In this document: positions 17,226-25,687 of the stretch, piece after piece
How the letters are laid out: the number at the start of each line of letters is the position of its first letter
Position numbering within the stretch: the stretch's first letter is position 1
Assembly: GCF_007004135.1 (NCBI RefSeq)
Contig: NZ_VJMG01000028.1
Location: forward strand, 1-64,000
Direction of reading: 5' to 3'
DNA: 64,000 nt
DNA from: Affinirhizobium straminoryzae
Lineage (GTDB): Bacteria; Pseudomonadota; Alphaproteobacteria; Rhizobiales; Rhizobiaceae
Translations under genes and position numbers: made by a program
Notes under the pieces: model-generated
What the model was told of the DNA's origin: nothing
Seen by the model: only the letters and a program-made list of their open reading frames with translations
Database searches by the model: none

Positions 17226-18782
17226 ATGGCCGATGGCCAAACGCTGCGACTGGAGACAGACGACCACTACCGGCTTCTTATCAATGCCTTGACCGACCAT
17301 GCGATCTACATGGTGGACCCGCTGGGCTATGTGGCGAGCTGGAACCCGGGGGCTGAGCGCGTGAAGGGCTATAGCGCGCACGAAATCATCGGGCAGCATT
17401 TCTCCACCTTTTATACGCCGGAGGACCGTGCAGCGGGAGAACCACAGCGCGGGCTTCAAGCCGCCCGGCGGGATGGGCGCTTCGAGAAGGAAGGCTGGCG
17501 GGTACGCAAGAATGGTGAACGTTTCTGGGCCAATGTCGTTATCGACGCCATTCACGACGATCAGGGCATGCTTCTCGGCTTTGCCAAGATCACCCGTGAC
17601 ATCAGCGACAAGCACGCCGCCCAGATCCAGCTGTCGCAGGCGCGCGAAGAGCTGTTCCAGGCGCAGAAGATGGAGGCCATCGGCCAGTTGACCGGCGGCA
17701 TCGCCCACGACTTCAACAATCTCCTGACCGCTATTCTCGGTAGCCTGCAGATGCTGCAGAAGCGCCTGCCACCGGACCCGCAGACCACGCCGCTGGTCAC
17801 CAATGCGATCCGTGGCGCGGAGCGCGGCGCAGCGCTGACTCAACGCCTGCTCGCCTTTGCCCGCCGGCAGGAACTGGACGTGCGCCCCGTCGATGTGCGC
17901 GACCTTGTGGAGGGCATGGTGGAGCTTGCCCGCCGCTCGCTGCCGCCGAATGTGATGATCGACATCGACTGCGACGCAGGGCTGCCGGCCGTCATGACCG
18001 ATGTCAACCAGCTGGAAACGGCCCTTCTCAACCTCATCGTCAACGCACGCGATGCCATGCCGGGTGGCGGCCTCATCCGCGTGACCGCCCGCGCGCAAGA
18101 GATCACCAGATGCGCGGGAAAGCTTACGCCCGGCCTTTATGTGGCCCTCTGCGTCATCGATGATGGCGAAGGCATGGATGCAGAGACACTGGCGCGGGCG
18201 TCCACGCCGTTTTTTACCACGAAAGGCGTCGGCAAGGGCACCGGGCTCGGCCTTTCCATGGTACAAGGCCTGACGGAGCAATCCGGCGGAGAACTCAGGC
18301 TGACCAGCCTGCCGGGCGCCGGCACGACGGTCACGCTGATGATGCCCGGGCTGGAGAGAGCCGCGGAAGCGACCATGAGGACGGAAGACGCAAGGACGAT
18401 GATGCAGGATACACCGGACGCCGGACGCGCACTGACCGTGCTGGCCGTGGATGATGACGCCCTGGTGCTGATGAATACGGGGATGATGCTGGAGGATCTC
18501 GGCCATACGGTGATCGAGGCCTATAATGGCGCCGATGCGCTGGCTGTCGTGGAAAGCGGGCGGGAGATCGACGTTGTCATCACCGACCATTCCATGCCGC
18601 GCATGACGGGCGCCGAACTGGCCGGTCGCATCCGGCAGCTGCGTCCGCACCTGCCGATCGTACTGGCAACCGGCTATGCGGAGCTTCCCTCCGGCGAGGG
18701 AACCCATCTGCCGCGGCTGCCGAAGCCCTTCACGCAACAGCAGCTGCGCGAACTTCTGGCAAACCTGGCAGCACCCGGCTGA
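17226..18782 (+). CDS. PAS-domain hybrid histidine kinase with receiver domain
   Basis: Soluble sensor of 518 residues. A PAS domain (about 15-125, [20 protein letters not shown]) is followed by a dimerisation helix with phosphorylated His161 ([14 protein letters not shown]). The ATP-binding domain has its N-box at [10 protein letters not shown] (269-278), with DDGEGMD and [10 protein letters not shown] receiver domain (about 403-515) has phospho-acceptor Asp454 in [10 protein letters not shown] and the conserved Lys500. No membrane segment is seen. GGAGGGG precedes the ATG. The signal is unknown; PAS domains often bind haem, flavin or small ligands. It opens the stress-associated region and has a possible EcfG promoter. 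Confidence 0.92.
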   Translation: MADGQTLRLETDDHYRLLINALTDHAIYMVDPLGYVASWNPGAERVKGYSAHEIIGQHFSTFYTPEDRAAGEPQRGLQAARRDGRFEKEGWRVRKNGERFWANVVIDAIHDDQGMLLGFAKITRDISDKHAAQIQLSQAREELFQAQKMEAIGQLTGGIAHDFNNLLTAILGSLQMLQKRLPPDPQTTPLVTNAIRGAERGAALTQRLLAFARRQELDVRPVDVRDLVEGMVELARRSLPPNVMIDIDCDAGLPAVMTDVNQLETALLNLIVNARDAMPGGGLIRVTARAQEITRCAGKLTPGLYVALCVIDDGEGMDAETLARASTPFFTTKGVGKGTGLGLSMVQGLTEQSGGELRLTSLPGAGTTVTLMMPGLERAAEATMRTEDARTMMQDTPDAGRALTVLAVDDDALVLMNTGMMLEDLGHTVIEAYNGADALAVVESGREIDVVITDHSMPRMTGAELAGRIRQLRPHLPIVLATGYAELPSGEGTHLPRLPKPFTQQQLRELLANLAAPG

Positions 18783-18793
18783 GCGAGCCTGTG

Positions 18794-18818
18794 CGAACAT
18801 TTGCGCCTCCCGGCTGTT
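18794..18818 (+). promoter_or_regulatory. Weak EcfG-like promoter for the BON-domain gene
   Basis: CGAAC (one mismatch), 16 bases, TGTT, ending 30 bases before the BON gene start. Weak, but spacing and position fit. Confidence 0.3.
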
Positions 18819-18847
18819 GGGTCTTCCTACAGCCAGGAGGACAGACA

Positions 18848-19123
18848 ATGGTGTTCAAACCCCAGACCTTTCACGCGGAACAACCGGTGGTGACGGCGGA
18901 AAATCCGCCGGATGCCCAACTTGAAACGCGGGTGGCCGAGGCGCTGGCGAGCGCAGGCGGCCTCGACCCGACCAATCTTGCTGTAACGGTTGAGGGAACG
19001 ACCGTGATCCTGACGGGCAGCGTTCTGCTGCCGGGCGAGAGCGATCGTGCGGCAGAGGTTGCACTCTCGGTGGCTGGCGTCACCTCGGTGACCAACCATC
19101 TGCGGGCAAGCGGCACATTCTGA
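18848..19123 (+). CDS. BON-domain protein
   Basis: Small protein of 91 residues with one BON domain (about residues 24-88: LETRVAEALASAGGLDPTNL then VTVEGTTVILTGSV and ASVAGVTSV-like end). BON domains bind phospholipid and occur in stress proteins such as OsmY. No signal peptide is visible, so this one may be cytoplasmic. AGGAGG seven bases upstream fixes the ATG at 18848. It follows the kinase gene by 65 bases. Confidence 0.8.
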   Translation: MVFKPQTFHAEQPVVTAENPPDAQLETRVAEALASAGGLDPTNLAVTVEGTTVILTGSVLLPGESDRAAEVALSVAGVTSVTNHLRASGTF

Positions 19124-19146
19124 CGACCGCAACCGCGAACATGGAA

Positions 19147-19179
19147 AAGCCCGGAGCGTGACCGTCACGTTCCGGGCTT
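19147..19179. terminator. Long hairpin between the BON gene and gcd
   Basis: Stem AAGCCCGGA/TCCGGGCTT extended by GCGTGA/TCACGT around a three-base loop. It sits 24 bases past the BON stop and can act in both directions (TTTTCC follows on the minus strand). A second GC-rich stem (GGGCGGGCGA/TCGCCCGCCC, 19228-19250) lies just past the gcd stop. Confidence 0.7.
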
Positions 19180-19261
19180 CCTTCTGCGTTTCCGTCTTTA
19201 TGCCCGGGACCGCCCGCGGATCCCGTCGGGCGGGCGAAGGTCGCCCGCCCCGCAGGACACC

Positions 19262-21607
19262 TTATCGCGGCAGGGCGTAGGCGATCACATAGTCGCCGGC
19301 CTTGGTGCCGACCGAGCCGTGGCCGCCCGCCACCATCACCACGAACTGGCGCCCGTCCTCCACCGAATAGGTCATCGGGGTGGCCTGTCCGCCAGCCGGA
19401 AGGCGTGCCTCCCACAGCTGCTTGCCGGTGGTCAGTTCATAGGCCCGCAGGTAGTTGTCGACGGCCGCACCGAGGAAGGCAACGCCGCCCTTGGTGATCA
19501 TCGGGCCGCCGATGCCGGGGACACCGAGCTTGAAGGGCAAGGGCAGCGGCGTCATGTCGTAGACTGTGCCGTTCTTCAGCTTGTAGGCGGTCTCGCCGGT
19601 GCGCAGATTGGCGCCGGCCACATAACCCCATGGCGGAGCCTGGCAGGGAATCTGCAGCGGGCCGAGGAAGGGCCCCATCTTGACGGCATAGGGTGCGCCG
19701 TCATTGCGGTTCAGCCCCTGTTCCGATCCCTTTTCGTCAGATCCCTTCGGCGGCACATCGGCGCGCGGCACAAGCTGCGAGGTGAAGGCGAGATAGGTCG
19801 GCATGCCGAACATCACCATGCGTTCCGGATCGACCGCGACCGAACCCCAGTTGAAGGTGCCGAAATTGCCGGGATAGACCAGCGTGCCCTGCAGTGAGGG
19901 CGGCGTGTACTGCCCCTCGTATTTCAGCTGCTTCAGCCGGATGCGGCAGACCATCTGGTCGAACATGGTGACACCCCACATGTCGCGCCCTTCGAGTGCG
20001 CGCGGCCGGAAGGTGAGCGCGGTGACCGGCTGGGTCGGCGCGCTGTGATCCTCGGGGATCGCGCCGCCCGGCGCCGGGATCTCGCGGATCGGCTGCAGCG
20101 GCTCGCCGGTGCGCCGGTCGAGCACATAGATGTCCCCCTGCTTGGTAGGACCGACCAGGGCCGGAACCGGCGTGCCATCCGGCTTGGTGATGTCGACCAG
20201 CACCGGCTGGGCGGGCACGTCCATGTCCCAGAGATCGTGATGCACGGTCTGGCGCACCCAGCGGTCCTGCCCGGTATTGATGTCGAGGGCGACGATGGAG
20301 GAGGAGTATTTTTCCACGCTGTCCGAGCGGTTCATGCCGAGCTGGTCGGGCACCTGGTTGCCGAGCGGAATATAGACGAGGCCCAGCTTTTCATCGACGC
20401 TGAACACCGACCAGCTGTTGGGTGAATTGGCCGTATAGGTCTGGCCCTGCGGCAGGGGCTGCGTCTGCGTCGGATTGCCGGAATCCCAGTTCCAGACGAG
20501 CTGACCGGACTTCACGTCGAAGGCGCGGATGACGCCGGACTGTTCCTGCGTCGAATAGTTGTCGTTGACGGCACCGCCGATGATGATCTTGCCTGCCGCG
20601 ATCACCGGCGGCGAGGTGGAGTAATAATAGCCGGCCGGATTGTAGGGCATGCCCTGTTCCAGATGCAGGACGCCCTTGTCGGCAAAGCCGGTGCAGACCT
20701 GCCCGTTGGCGGCATCAAGCGCGATCAGGCGCGCATCGGAGGTGGGCAGATAGACGCGGGTGGCGCAAGCGGTGCCGGGCTGAGCGGCCGGATCGGCGTA
20801 ATAGGTCACGCCGCGGCAGGTCTGGTGCTGGCGGTCGGGGTTCAGCCCGACATTCGGATCATATTTCCACTGCTGCTTGCCGGTTGTCGCGTCGATGGCG
20901 ATCGCCCAGTTGTGCGGTGTGCAGAGATAGAGGGAATTGCCGACCTTCAGCGGCGTCACCTGATAGGTCGTCTCGCCAACATCGTCCGGCAGCTTCACAT
21001 CGCCGGTCTGGTAGCGCCAGACCTCCTTGAGGTTTGCCACGTTCTGGACATTGACCTGGTCGAGCGGCGAGTAGCGCTGGCCATAGGGCGTGCGTCCGTA
21101 CTGGTGCCATTCGCCGGGCGGCACATTGCCCCCGAGATCGGGCGCAGCAGCAATCTTGTCTTCCGGCAGCCGGCCTTCCATGTCGGTGGAATTGGTGAGC
21201 ATCGAAAAGATCGCGACGGCGATCGCCAGAACGACGGCAACAGCAAGCGGACCGGCGCCGGCGCCATAGCGTGCGCCGGTGTTGGGGCTTGTAAAGCCGA
21301 GCGGGCGACGGATCCACGGCGTCAGCAGCCAGAGGCCGAGCACGATGACGACGCCACCGCGCGGCCCGAGCTGCCACCAGTCGAAGCCGACCTCCCAGAT
21401 GGCCCAGATCAGCGAGCCGATGATGATGAGGGAATAAAGAAGAAGCGCTGTGGAACGGCGCAGGAAAAGCAGGATGGCCGTCACCAGAAAGGCGATGCCG
21501 GTGATGAGGTAATAGGCGCTGCCGCCCAGCATCAGAAGCTGAGCGCCACCGCCTGCCAAGGCAATCCCTATCAAGGCGAACAGGATCGCAGTGATCGTAA
21601 CAGACAT
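19262..21607 (-). CDS. gcd: PQQ-dependent membrane glucose dehydrogenase
   Basis: Quinoprotein that oxidises glucose to gluconolactone on the periplasmic side and passes electrons to ubiquinone. 781 residues from ATG 21607; a TTG 33 bases upstream is less likely. The N-terminus has about five membrane helices (first ILFALIGIALAGGGAQLLML), as in E. coli Gcd, followed by an eight-bladed PQQ propeller with YGQRYSPLDQVNVQNV, GVTYYADP and the conserved QTVHHDLWDMDVPAQPVLVD. No PQQ synthesis genes are in the window. It lies between the kinase/BON genes and the EcfG gene and has a possible EcfG promoter at 21670-21694. Confidence 0.93.
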   Translation of the reverse strand: MSVTITAILFALIGIALAGGGAQLLMLGGSAYYLITGIAFLVTAILLFLRRSTALLLYSLIIIGSLIWAIWEVGFDWWQLGPRGGVVIVLGLWLLTPWIRRPLGFTSPNTGARYGAGAGPLAVAVVLAIAVAIFSMLTNSTDMEGRLPEDKIAAAPDLGGNVPPGEWHQYGRTPYGQRYSPLDQVNVQNVANLKEVWRYQTGDVKLPDDVGETTYQVTPLKVGNSLYLCTPHNWAIAIDATTGKQQWKYDPNVGLNPDRQHQTCRGVTYYADPAAQPGTACATRVYLPTSDARLIALDAANGQVCTGFADKGVLHLEQGMPYNPAGYYYSTSPPVIAAGKIIIGGAVNDNYSTQEQSGVIRAFDVKSGQLVWNWDSGNPTQTQPLPQGQTYTANSPNSWSVFSVDEKLGLVYIPLGNQVPDQLGMNRSDSVEKYSSSIVALDINTGQDRWVRQTVHHDLWDMDVPAQPVLVDITKPDGTPVPALVGPTKQGDIYVLDRRTGEPLQPIREIPAPGGAIPEDHSAPTQPVTALTFRPRALEGRDMWGVTMFDQMVCRIRLKQLKYEGQYTPPSLQGTLVYPGNFGTFNWGSVAVDPERMVMFGMPTYLAFTSQLVPRADVPPKGSDEKGSEQGLNRNDGAPYAVKMGPFLGPLQIPCQAPPWGYVAGANLRTGETAYKLKNGTVYDMTPLPLPFKLGVPGIGGPMITKGGVAFLGAAVDNYLRAYELTTGKQLWEARLPAGGQATPMTYSVEDGRQFVVMVAGGHGSVGTKAGDYVIAYALPR

Positions 21608-21669
21608 ATGAGAAATCCCGAAAGTGCGAAGGGCGAACAAGGCTTTTTTGGGGCCCTACCCGGCCAGTC

Positions 21670-21694
21670 AACTTCCGGAGGCGCGGAAGGTTCC
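21670..21694 (-). promoter_or_regulatory. Possible EcfG promoter for gcd
   Basis: On the minus strand: GGAAC, 16 bases, AGTT, ending 63 bases before the gcd ATG. The -35 is exact; the -10 has one mismatch to CGTT. Confidence 0.4.
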
Positions 21695-21786
21695 ATCCAA
21701 CAACGAGGCTTCGCCCTGCCGTATGCGGCAGACGATCGGCCCGCTCGTCTTTGCATGAATCCGGCCCGTTGCGGCGACGGACGGGA

Positions 21787-22287
21787 TCAGTCCTCGCCCA
21801 GTTCCTGCAGGATCTGGTGGCGCGCGCGGTTCAGCCGGCTCTTGACCGTGCCGATGGCACACTCGCAGATCTCGGCGGCCGACTCGTAGCTCTCGCCCAG
21901 AATGGCCACCAAGGTGAGGACCTCCCGATAATGGGGCGGAAGCTTGGCGAGTGCGCGCTGCACCTCCCGGACGCGCGCCTGCACCTCCTGCGTTGCCTCC
22001 ATCGGCGTATCGCCGGACACGGCCTCCTCCAGGCCCGGCGCCTCGCGGCCAAGCACCTTGGCGCGGGTATAGAAGGTGTTGCGCATGATGGTGAAGAGCC
22101 AGGATTTCAGCTTGGTTCCCGGCTCGAACTTGTCGAGGTTGGCCAGCGCCTTCATCAGGGTCTCCTGCACCAGATCGTCCGCATCCGAGGGATTGCGGCA
22201 GAAGGTACGGGCAAAGGCACGCAGGGCGGGGATGAGTCTGACAATGTCTGCGCGTGCAGGATCGCGACTCAACTGTGATTCGGACAC
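21787..22287 (-). CDS. ecfG: EcfG-type extracytoplasmic-function sigma factor
   Basis: General-stress sigma factor of 166 residues. Sigma region 2 is at about 12-80 (RTFCRNPSDADDLVQETLMKAL, FEPGTKLKSWLFTIMRNTFY) and region 4 at about 108-160 (LAKLPPHYREVLTLV, CAIGTVKSRLNRARHQI). These match the alphaproteobacterial EcfG group, controlled by anti-sigma NepR and anti-anti-sigma PhyR. GTG at 22287 is chosen because GGAGAGG lies nine bases upstream. Its own upstream region carries GGAAC-N17-CGTT, the EcfG promoter, indicating autoregulation. A NepR-like gene lies nearby on the other strand; phyR is not in the window. Confidence 0.9.
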   Translation of the reverse strand: MSESQLSRDPARADIVRLIPALRAFARTFCRNPSDADDLVQETLMKALANLDKFEPGTKLKSWLFTIMRNTFYTRAKVLGREAPGLEEAVSGDTPMEATQEVQARVREVQRALAKLPPHYREVLTLVAILGESYESAAEICECAIGTVKSRLNRARHQILQELGED

Positions 22288-22308
22288 CGTTGCAAACCTC
22301 TCCAATAA

Positions 22309-22857
<549 letters not shown>

Positions 22858-23043
22858 CGGCGACCGGGATACAACGCCCGGGCGACAAGCGATCGGCCGG
22901 GCTTCCTCCCTCGCTCCAATACCATTGACAAACGGGACCTTTCCGCGCTTTCCAATAGTTTGACAGGAATGCTTCTTTCAACCGGCGGCGATGCGTCGCC
23001 AGAGGAGGCAGTCTTCAGACACAGGTTTCGCCGAGGGGTCGCA

Positions 23044-23232
23044 ATGAACGAGACTACCGACAAGACTGCGACCGGCCTGAAGTCCGGGCCGTCCGAGCTT
23101 GGCGCCAGCGTCAGTCGCAAGGTTGCCGGTCTGCTTGCCGAAATCGAAAAGGAACCGGTTCCCGACAGGCTGATGGAACTGGCGCTGGAACTGCAGAAGG
23201 CGCTGAACGACAAGCAAAACCTCAAGGCGTAA
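23044..23232 (+). CDS. nepR: NepR-like anti-sigma factor
   Basis: Protein of 62 residues. Residues 25-52 contain the NepR core, KVAGLLAEIEKEPVPDRLME then LALELQKAL; NepR proteins bind EcfG sigma factors through helices flanking an E-P-x-P-D-R-(F/L) motif, and here it reads EPVPDRL. The N-terminus is polar and probably disordered, as in the family. GAGGGG precedes the ATG. It lies about 750 bases from ecfG on the other strand with one gene between, whereas in most relatives nepR and ecfG are adjacent. No EcfG promoter is obvious upstream (closest is GGGAC-N18-AGTT). It should keep this EcfG inactive until phosphorylated PhyR removes it. Confidence 0.8.
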   Translation: MNETTDKTATGLKSGPSELGASVSRKVAGLLAEIEKEPVPDRLMELALELQKALNDKQNLKA

Positions 23233-23532
23233 ACCGGCCGGTCATCGCCTTTCATGGCGCGTCTCTCCGCGGCACGTGATCTCAGGCCATGCTGATCCGG
23301 CCGTGTCCCGATCACGTCACCGGATAGAAGGCGGACGTCTTTCCGGCGGTCATATCCTTCGGGAGGCTTTCGCACCGGGCCTTCTTCGTCGCCACCGCCC
23401 TCCCTGCCATGGCCGTTTCATCTCCTCGTCCCCGAGCGTGGATGGCGCCCCTCCTTTCAAGACACCGTCAGCCCGCCCAAACGGCTGCGGTATGGAGGCA
23501 GGAGCGCGCAACCAGCCAGCCTCTGCCGGCAC
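23233..23532. other. Intergenic stretch, no gene seen
   Basis: Open frames here (for example on the plus strand 23276-23695) have rhizobial third-position bias in no frame and no ribosome sites; no convincing hairpin terminator was found either. The EcfG promoter of the next small-gene pair begins right after it at 23533. Confidence 0.5.
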
Positions 23533-23557
23533 GGAACAATCTGCCCATTCATCGGTT
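23533..23557 (+). promoter_or_regulatory. EcfG promoter of the small-gene pair
   Basis: GGAAC, 16 bases, GGTT, ending 40 bases before the ATG at 23597. Spacing and the GTT core match. Confidence 0.7.
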
Positions 23558-23596
23558 GGTCACGCTGAACGCGATGCAAGCAAGAGGAGGCAGGTC

Positions 23597-23695
23597 ATGT
23601 ATGATGACCCCAAATCCCGCAATATCCCGCGCGAACAGTCTGCCCGGGCACGCCCGGGCGACCCGAGTGGAACGACGGCCGGAGAGCCGGCATGA
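23597..23695 (+). CDS. Hypothetical 32-residue hydrophilic protein
   Basis: Short polar peptide beginning MYDDPKSRNIPREQSARARP, rich in Arg, Pro and Gly and probably disordered. AGGAGG six bases before the ATG and an EcfG promoter at 23533 support real translation. Its stop overlaps the start of the next small gene as ATGA, so the two are coupled. No known family recognised. Confidence 0.6.
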   Translation: MYDDPKSRNIPREQSARARPGDPSGTTAGEPA

Positions 23696-23862
23696 TCAGC
23701 AATTTCTGGTTTGCAGCCGTCGCCATCGGCCCCGTGCTGATCGGCAGCGTCATCGTGTCGGCGATGGTCCGGCAGCGTCGCATGAGATCTCTCACCAGGA
23801 CGCCAAGCCGTACCACCGCCTCCGATCGGTGGGACGAGGATGCCTCGCACCAAAACCGTTGA
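23692..23862 (+). CDS. Hypothetical 56-residue single-span membrane protein
   Basis: Starts MISNFWFAAVAIGPVLIGSV, one clear membrane helix (about residues 5-25), then a basic stretch (RQRRMRSLTR) and a polar tail. This gives an N-out, C-in orientation by the positive-inside rule. It overlaps the preceding 32-codon gene by four bases (ATGA), which explains the lack of its own ribosome site. Expected to be made in the general stress response. Function unknown. Confidence 0.6.
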   Translation: MISNFWFAAVAIGPVLIGSVIVSAMVRQRRMRSLTRTPSRTTASDRWDEDASHQNR

Positions 23863-23871
23863 GATTTCGCA

Positions 23872-23896
23872 GGAACATTCGCAGCGCGCCCCGGTT
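23872..23896 (+). promoter_or_regulatory. EcfG promoter of the first YciF-like gene
   Basis: GGAAC, 16 bases, GGTT, starting ten bases after the preceding stop and ending 71 bases before the ATG at 23967. Confidence 0.7.
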
Positions 23897-23966
23897 AGAC
23901 CCGTGCAATCTGCGGCCATCGCAACGGTCGGCAGAGAGACACCCCACCACCGAGGAGAGACGCATC

Positions 23967-24464
23967 ATGGCCGACAAGACCCTTGAGGATCTGTTCTACG
24001 AAACGCTGAAGGACATCTACTACGCAGAGCGCAAGATTTCGAAGGCGCTGCCGAAGATGGCGCGTGGCGCCACCGACCCGAAGCTGAAGCAGGCCTTCCT
24101 GAAGCACAAGGAGGAAACCGACGGGCAGATCGAGCGCCTGCAGCAGGTCTTCGAGCTGATCGGCAAGCGCGCCCGCGGCAAGACCTGCCCCGCCATTGAC
24201 GGCATCATCGAGGAAGGAGAGGAAATCCTCGACGAATTCAAGGGTACGCCCGCCCTTGATGCCGGCCTGCTGGCAGCGGCCCAGGCTGTCGAGCATTACG
24301 AGATCAGCCGTTATGGCACCCTGCGCTCCTGGGCGATGCAGCTCGGCCTCAAGGACGCCGTCGCCCTGCTCGAGGCAACGCTCGCCGAAGAGAGCAAGAC
24401 CGACGACACGCTGACACAGCTTGCCGAAAGCGCCGTCAACAGCGCCGCCCGCAAGGCGGCCTGA
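23967..24464 (+). CDS. YciF/DUF892 ferritin-like stress protein
   Basis: Protein of 165 residues made of helices with the DUF892 pattern: LEDLFYETLKDIYYAERKIS at the start, then KHKEETDGQIERLQQVF, AAQAVEHYEISRYGTLRSWA and EATLAEESKTDDTLTQLAE. The glutamates and histidine in these helices are those that form a di-metal site in ferritin-like proteins; YciF is a stress protein of unknown activity. GAGGAGAG precedes the ATG and an EcfG promoter lies upstream. A second, more distant member is at 44589-45095. Confidence 0.9.
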   Translation: MADKTLEDLFYETLKDIYYAERKISKALPKMARGATDPKLKQAFLKHKEETDGQIERLQQVFELIGKRARGKTCPAIDGIIEEGEEILDEFKGTPALDAGLLAAAQAVEHYEISRYGTLRSWAMQLGLKDAVALLEATLAEESKTDDTLTQLAESAVNSAARKAA

Positions 24465-24540
24465 ACCGCGCATCGTCGAAGCAGTCCGCCGTCTCCGGAA
24501 ACGGGGGCGGCGCATGTCTTCCGGCATGCCGCCCCGCATG

Positions 24541-24572
24541 AAAAACCCGCGAAGAGTCGATGTCTCCGCGGG
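24541..24572 (-). terminator. Terminator of the 73-residue stress gene
   Basis: On the minus strand: ten-base stem CCCGCGGAGA/TCTTCGCGGG (one G-U pair), seven-base loop, then five Ts. A GC-rich hairpin at about 24504-24536 could serve the plus-strand gene before it. Confidence 0.85.
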
Positions 24573-24602
24573 CCTTGCCGGCAAAATAGCGGCGTGACCG
24601 CC

Positions 24603-24824
24603 TCAGTGCGGCAGATGCTGCGTATGGTGCACGATGCTGCTGAATTCGCCGCTGACTTCCTGCCTGCGAAAGACGGTGCGGCGCAGTGTCTGCACATCGC
24701 GTGCGGCATGCGCACGGGCCGCCTTCAAGGCAAGCGCATAGCTCGGAAAGGATGCAGAGGGCTGGCCGTCGAAGACGTAGATCCAGCCTGTGGCATGTGG
24801 CACGATATCAAGACATTTTTCCAT
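24603..24824 (-). CDS. Hypothetical 73-residue stress protein (DUF2188-like)
   Basis: Begins MEKCLDIVPHATGWIYVFDG, then SYALALKAARAHAARDVQTL. The pattern of a short beta-hairpin with VPH and GW followed by an Ala-rich helix resembles DUF2188, but this is a weak match. AGGAGGAG before the ATG at 24824 is strong and decides the start; upstream in-frame codons to 24890 run into the promoter. EcfG promoter at 24853-24877 and a good terminator bracket the gene, so it is a single-gene unit. Confidence 0.65.
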   Translation of the reverse strand: MEKCLDIVPHATGWIYVFDGQPSASFPSYALALKAARAHAARDVQTLRRTVFRRQEVSGEFSSIVHHTQHLPH

Positions 24825-24852
24825 CAGATGGCTCCTCCTTGCCCGCGCACCG

Positions 24853-24877
24853 AACCCGCGAGAGACGAAGAAGTTCC
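24853..24877 (-). promoter_or_regulatory. EcfG promoter of the 73-residue stress gene
   Basis: Minus strand: GGAAC (24877-24873), 16 bases, GGTT (24856-24853), 28 bases before the ATG. Confidence 0.7.
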
Positions 24878-24948
24878 GCTCATCCCGCATTTTGCAGATT
24901 TAGAGGATTGCCAGCAGCCGCTGCAGCGCACAAAATTCGACGGACGCG

Positions 24949-24973
24949 GGAACTTTAGTCAGTTTCGCGTGTT
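24949..24973 (+). promoter_or_regulatory. EcfG promoter of the DUF2934 gene
   Basis: GGAAC, 16 bases, TGTT, ending 27 bases before the ATG at 25001. Confidence 0.65.
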
Positions 24974-25000
24974 CTGACGGTTGGGCGAATGGAGAGGAAG

Positions 25001-25351
25001 ATGGCGGACTCACACGAGTGGATCAGAAACCGGGCCTACGCGCTCTGGGAAGAAGAGGGGCGTCCGCACGGCAAGGATGCCGAGCACTGGACGCGCGCCT
25101 GCGAGGAATTTGAAGCGCAGGCCAGCACCACAGCGAAACCGGCAGTCACGCGTGCCAAGAAGGTGGGAAGTCCGGCACAATCTGCCCCCACAACGGAAGC
25201 CACACCGAAGTCGGTAAAGGCAACCTCGGCAAAGACAAAAGTCCCGGCCGCGAAAGCGGCAGCCAAGACGCCTGCCGCCACGGAAGCCAAAGCCATCGAG
25301 CCGGTTGCGGCACCGGCCAGGAAACGCAGCGCCAAGACACCCGTCGCCTGA
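25001..25351 (+). CDS. DUF2934 protein with Lys/Ala-rich tail
   Basis: 116 residues. The N-terminal 38 residues are a DUF2934 domain (IRNRAYALWEEEGRPHGKDA then EHWTRACEEFE). The rest is a low-complexity tail of Ala, Lys, Thr and Pro with repeated AAK/PAAK words, like histone H1 or KU-type nucleic-acid-binding tails. DUF2934 proteins are frequent in stress regulons, of unknown function. GGAGAGGAAG directly before ATG 25001 fixes the start; MERK upstream is not needed. EcfG promoter at 24949. DNA or RNA binding by the tail is inference. Confidence 0.82.
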   Translation: MADSHEWIRNRAYALWEEEGRPHGKDAEHWTRACEEFEAQASTTAKPAVTRAKKVGSPAQSAPTTEATPKSVKATSAKTKVPAAKAAAKTPAATEAKAIEPVAAPARKRSAKTPVA

Positions 25352-25500
25352 GATCGTCCTCCCCTCATTTCCAAGTTTTACACCGTCGCGGATCACTTCG
25401 CGGCGCTGGAACATCGTTGTCCTTATCGTCGAGTGCGGCATGCAGGTCCAGTTTTGCGAACCCTCCGTTTTCGGGGCTTACCCCTTTTGCACAAAGCGAG

Positions 25501-25526
25501 GGAACGCCCAGGGTGGGCGCAGCGTT
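25501..25526 (+). promoter_or_regulatory. EcfG promoter of glgA
   Basis: GGAAC, 17 bases, CGTT: exact consensus. It is embedded in an inverted repeat (GAACGC ... GCGTTC). It lies about 160 bases before the likely glgA start, leaving a long leader. Confidence 0.75.
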
Positions 25527-25687
25527 CATCAGGACGCGACAACGGCACGTCCCCATCCGGGGGCGCGTCACGGGTATGGCGCGCGGAGAATTGTTCCATG
25601 ATGAATGCGCCCTTCACTCTGGATGACCGCCGTGAGCGACGAGGGGGCCGTGACCGGCTTCCCGAGCCGCCACGCATCGGAAGGGCA

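Noticed and set aside
22926..22960. Sigma-70 or EcfG promoter for nepR
   Set aside because: TTGACA is present but no -10 follows at a usable distance, and GGGAC-N18-AGTT has wrong spacing.
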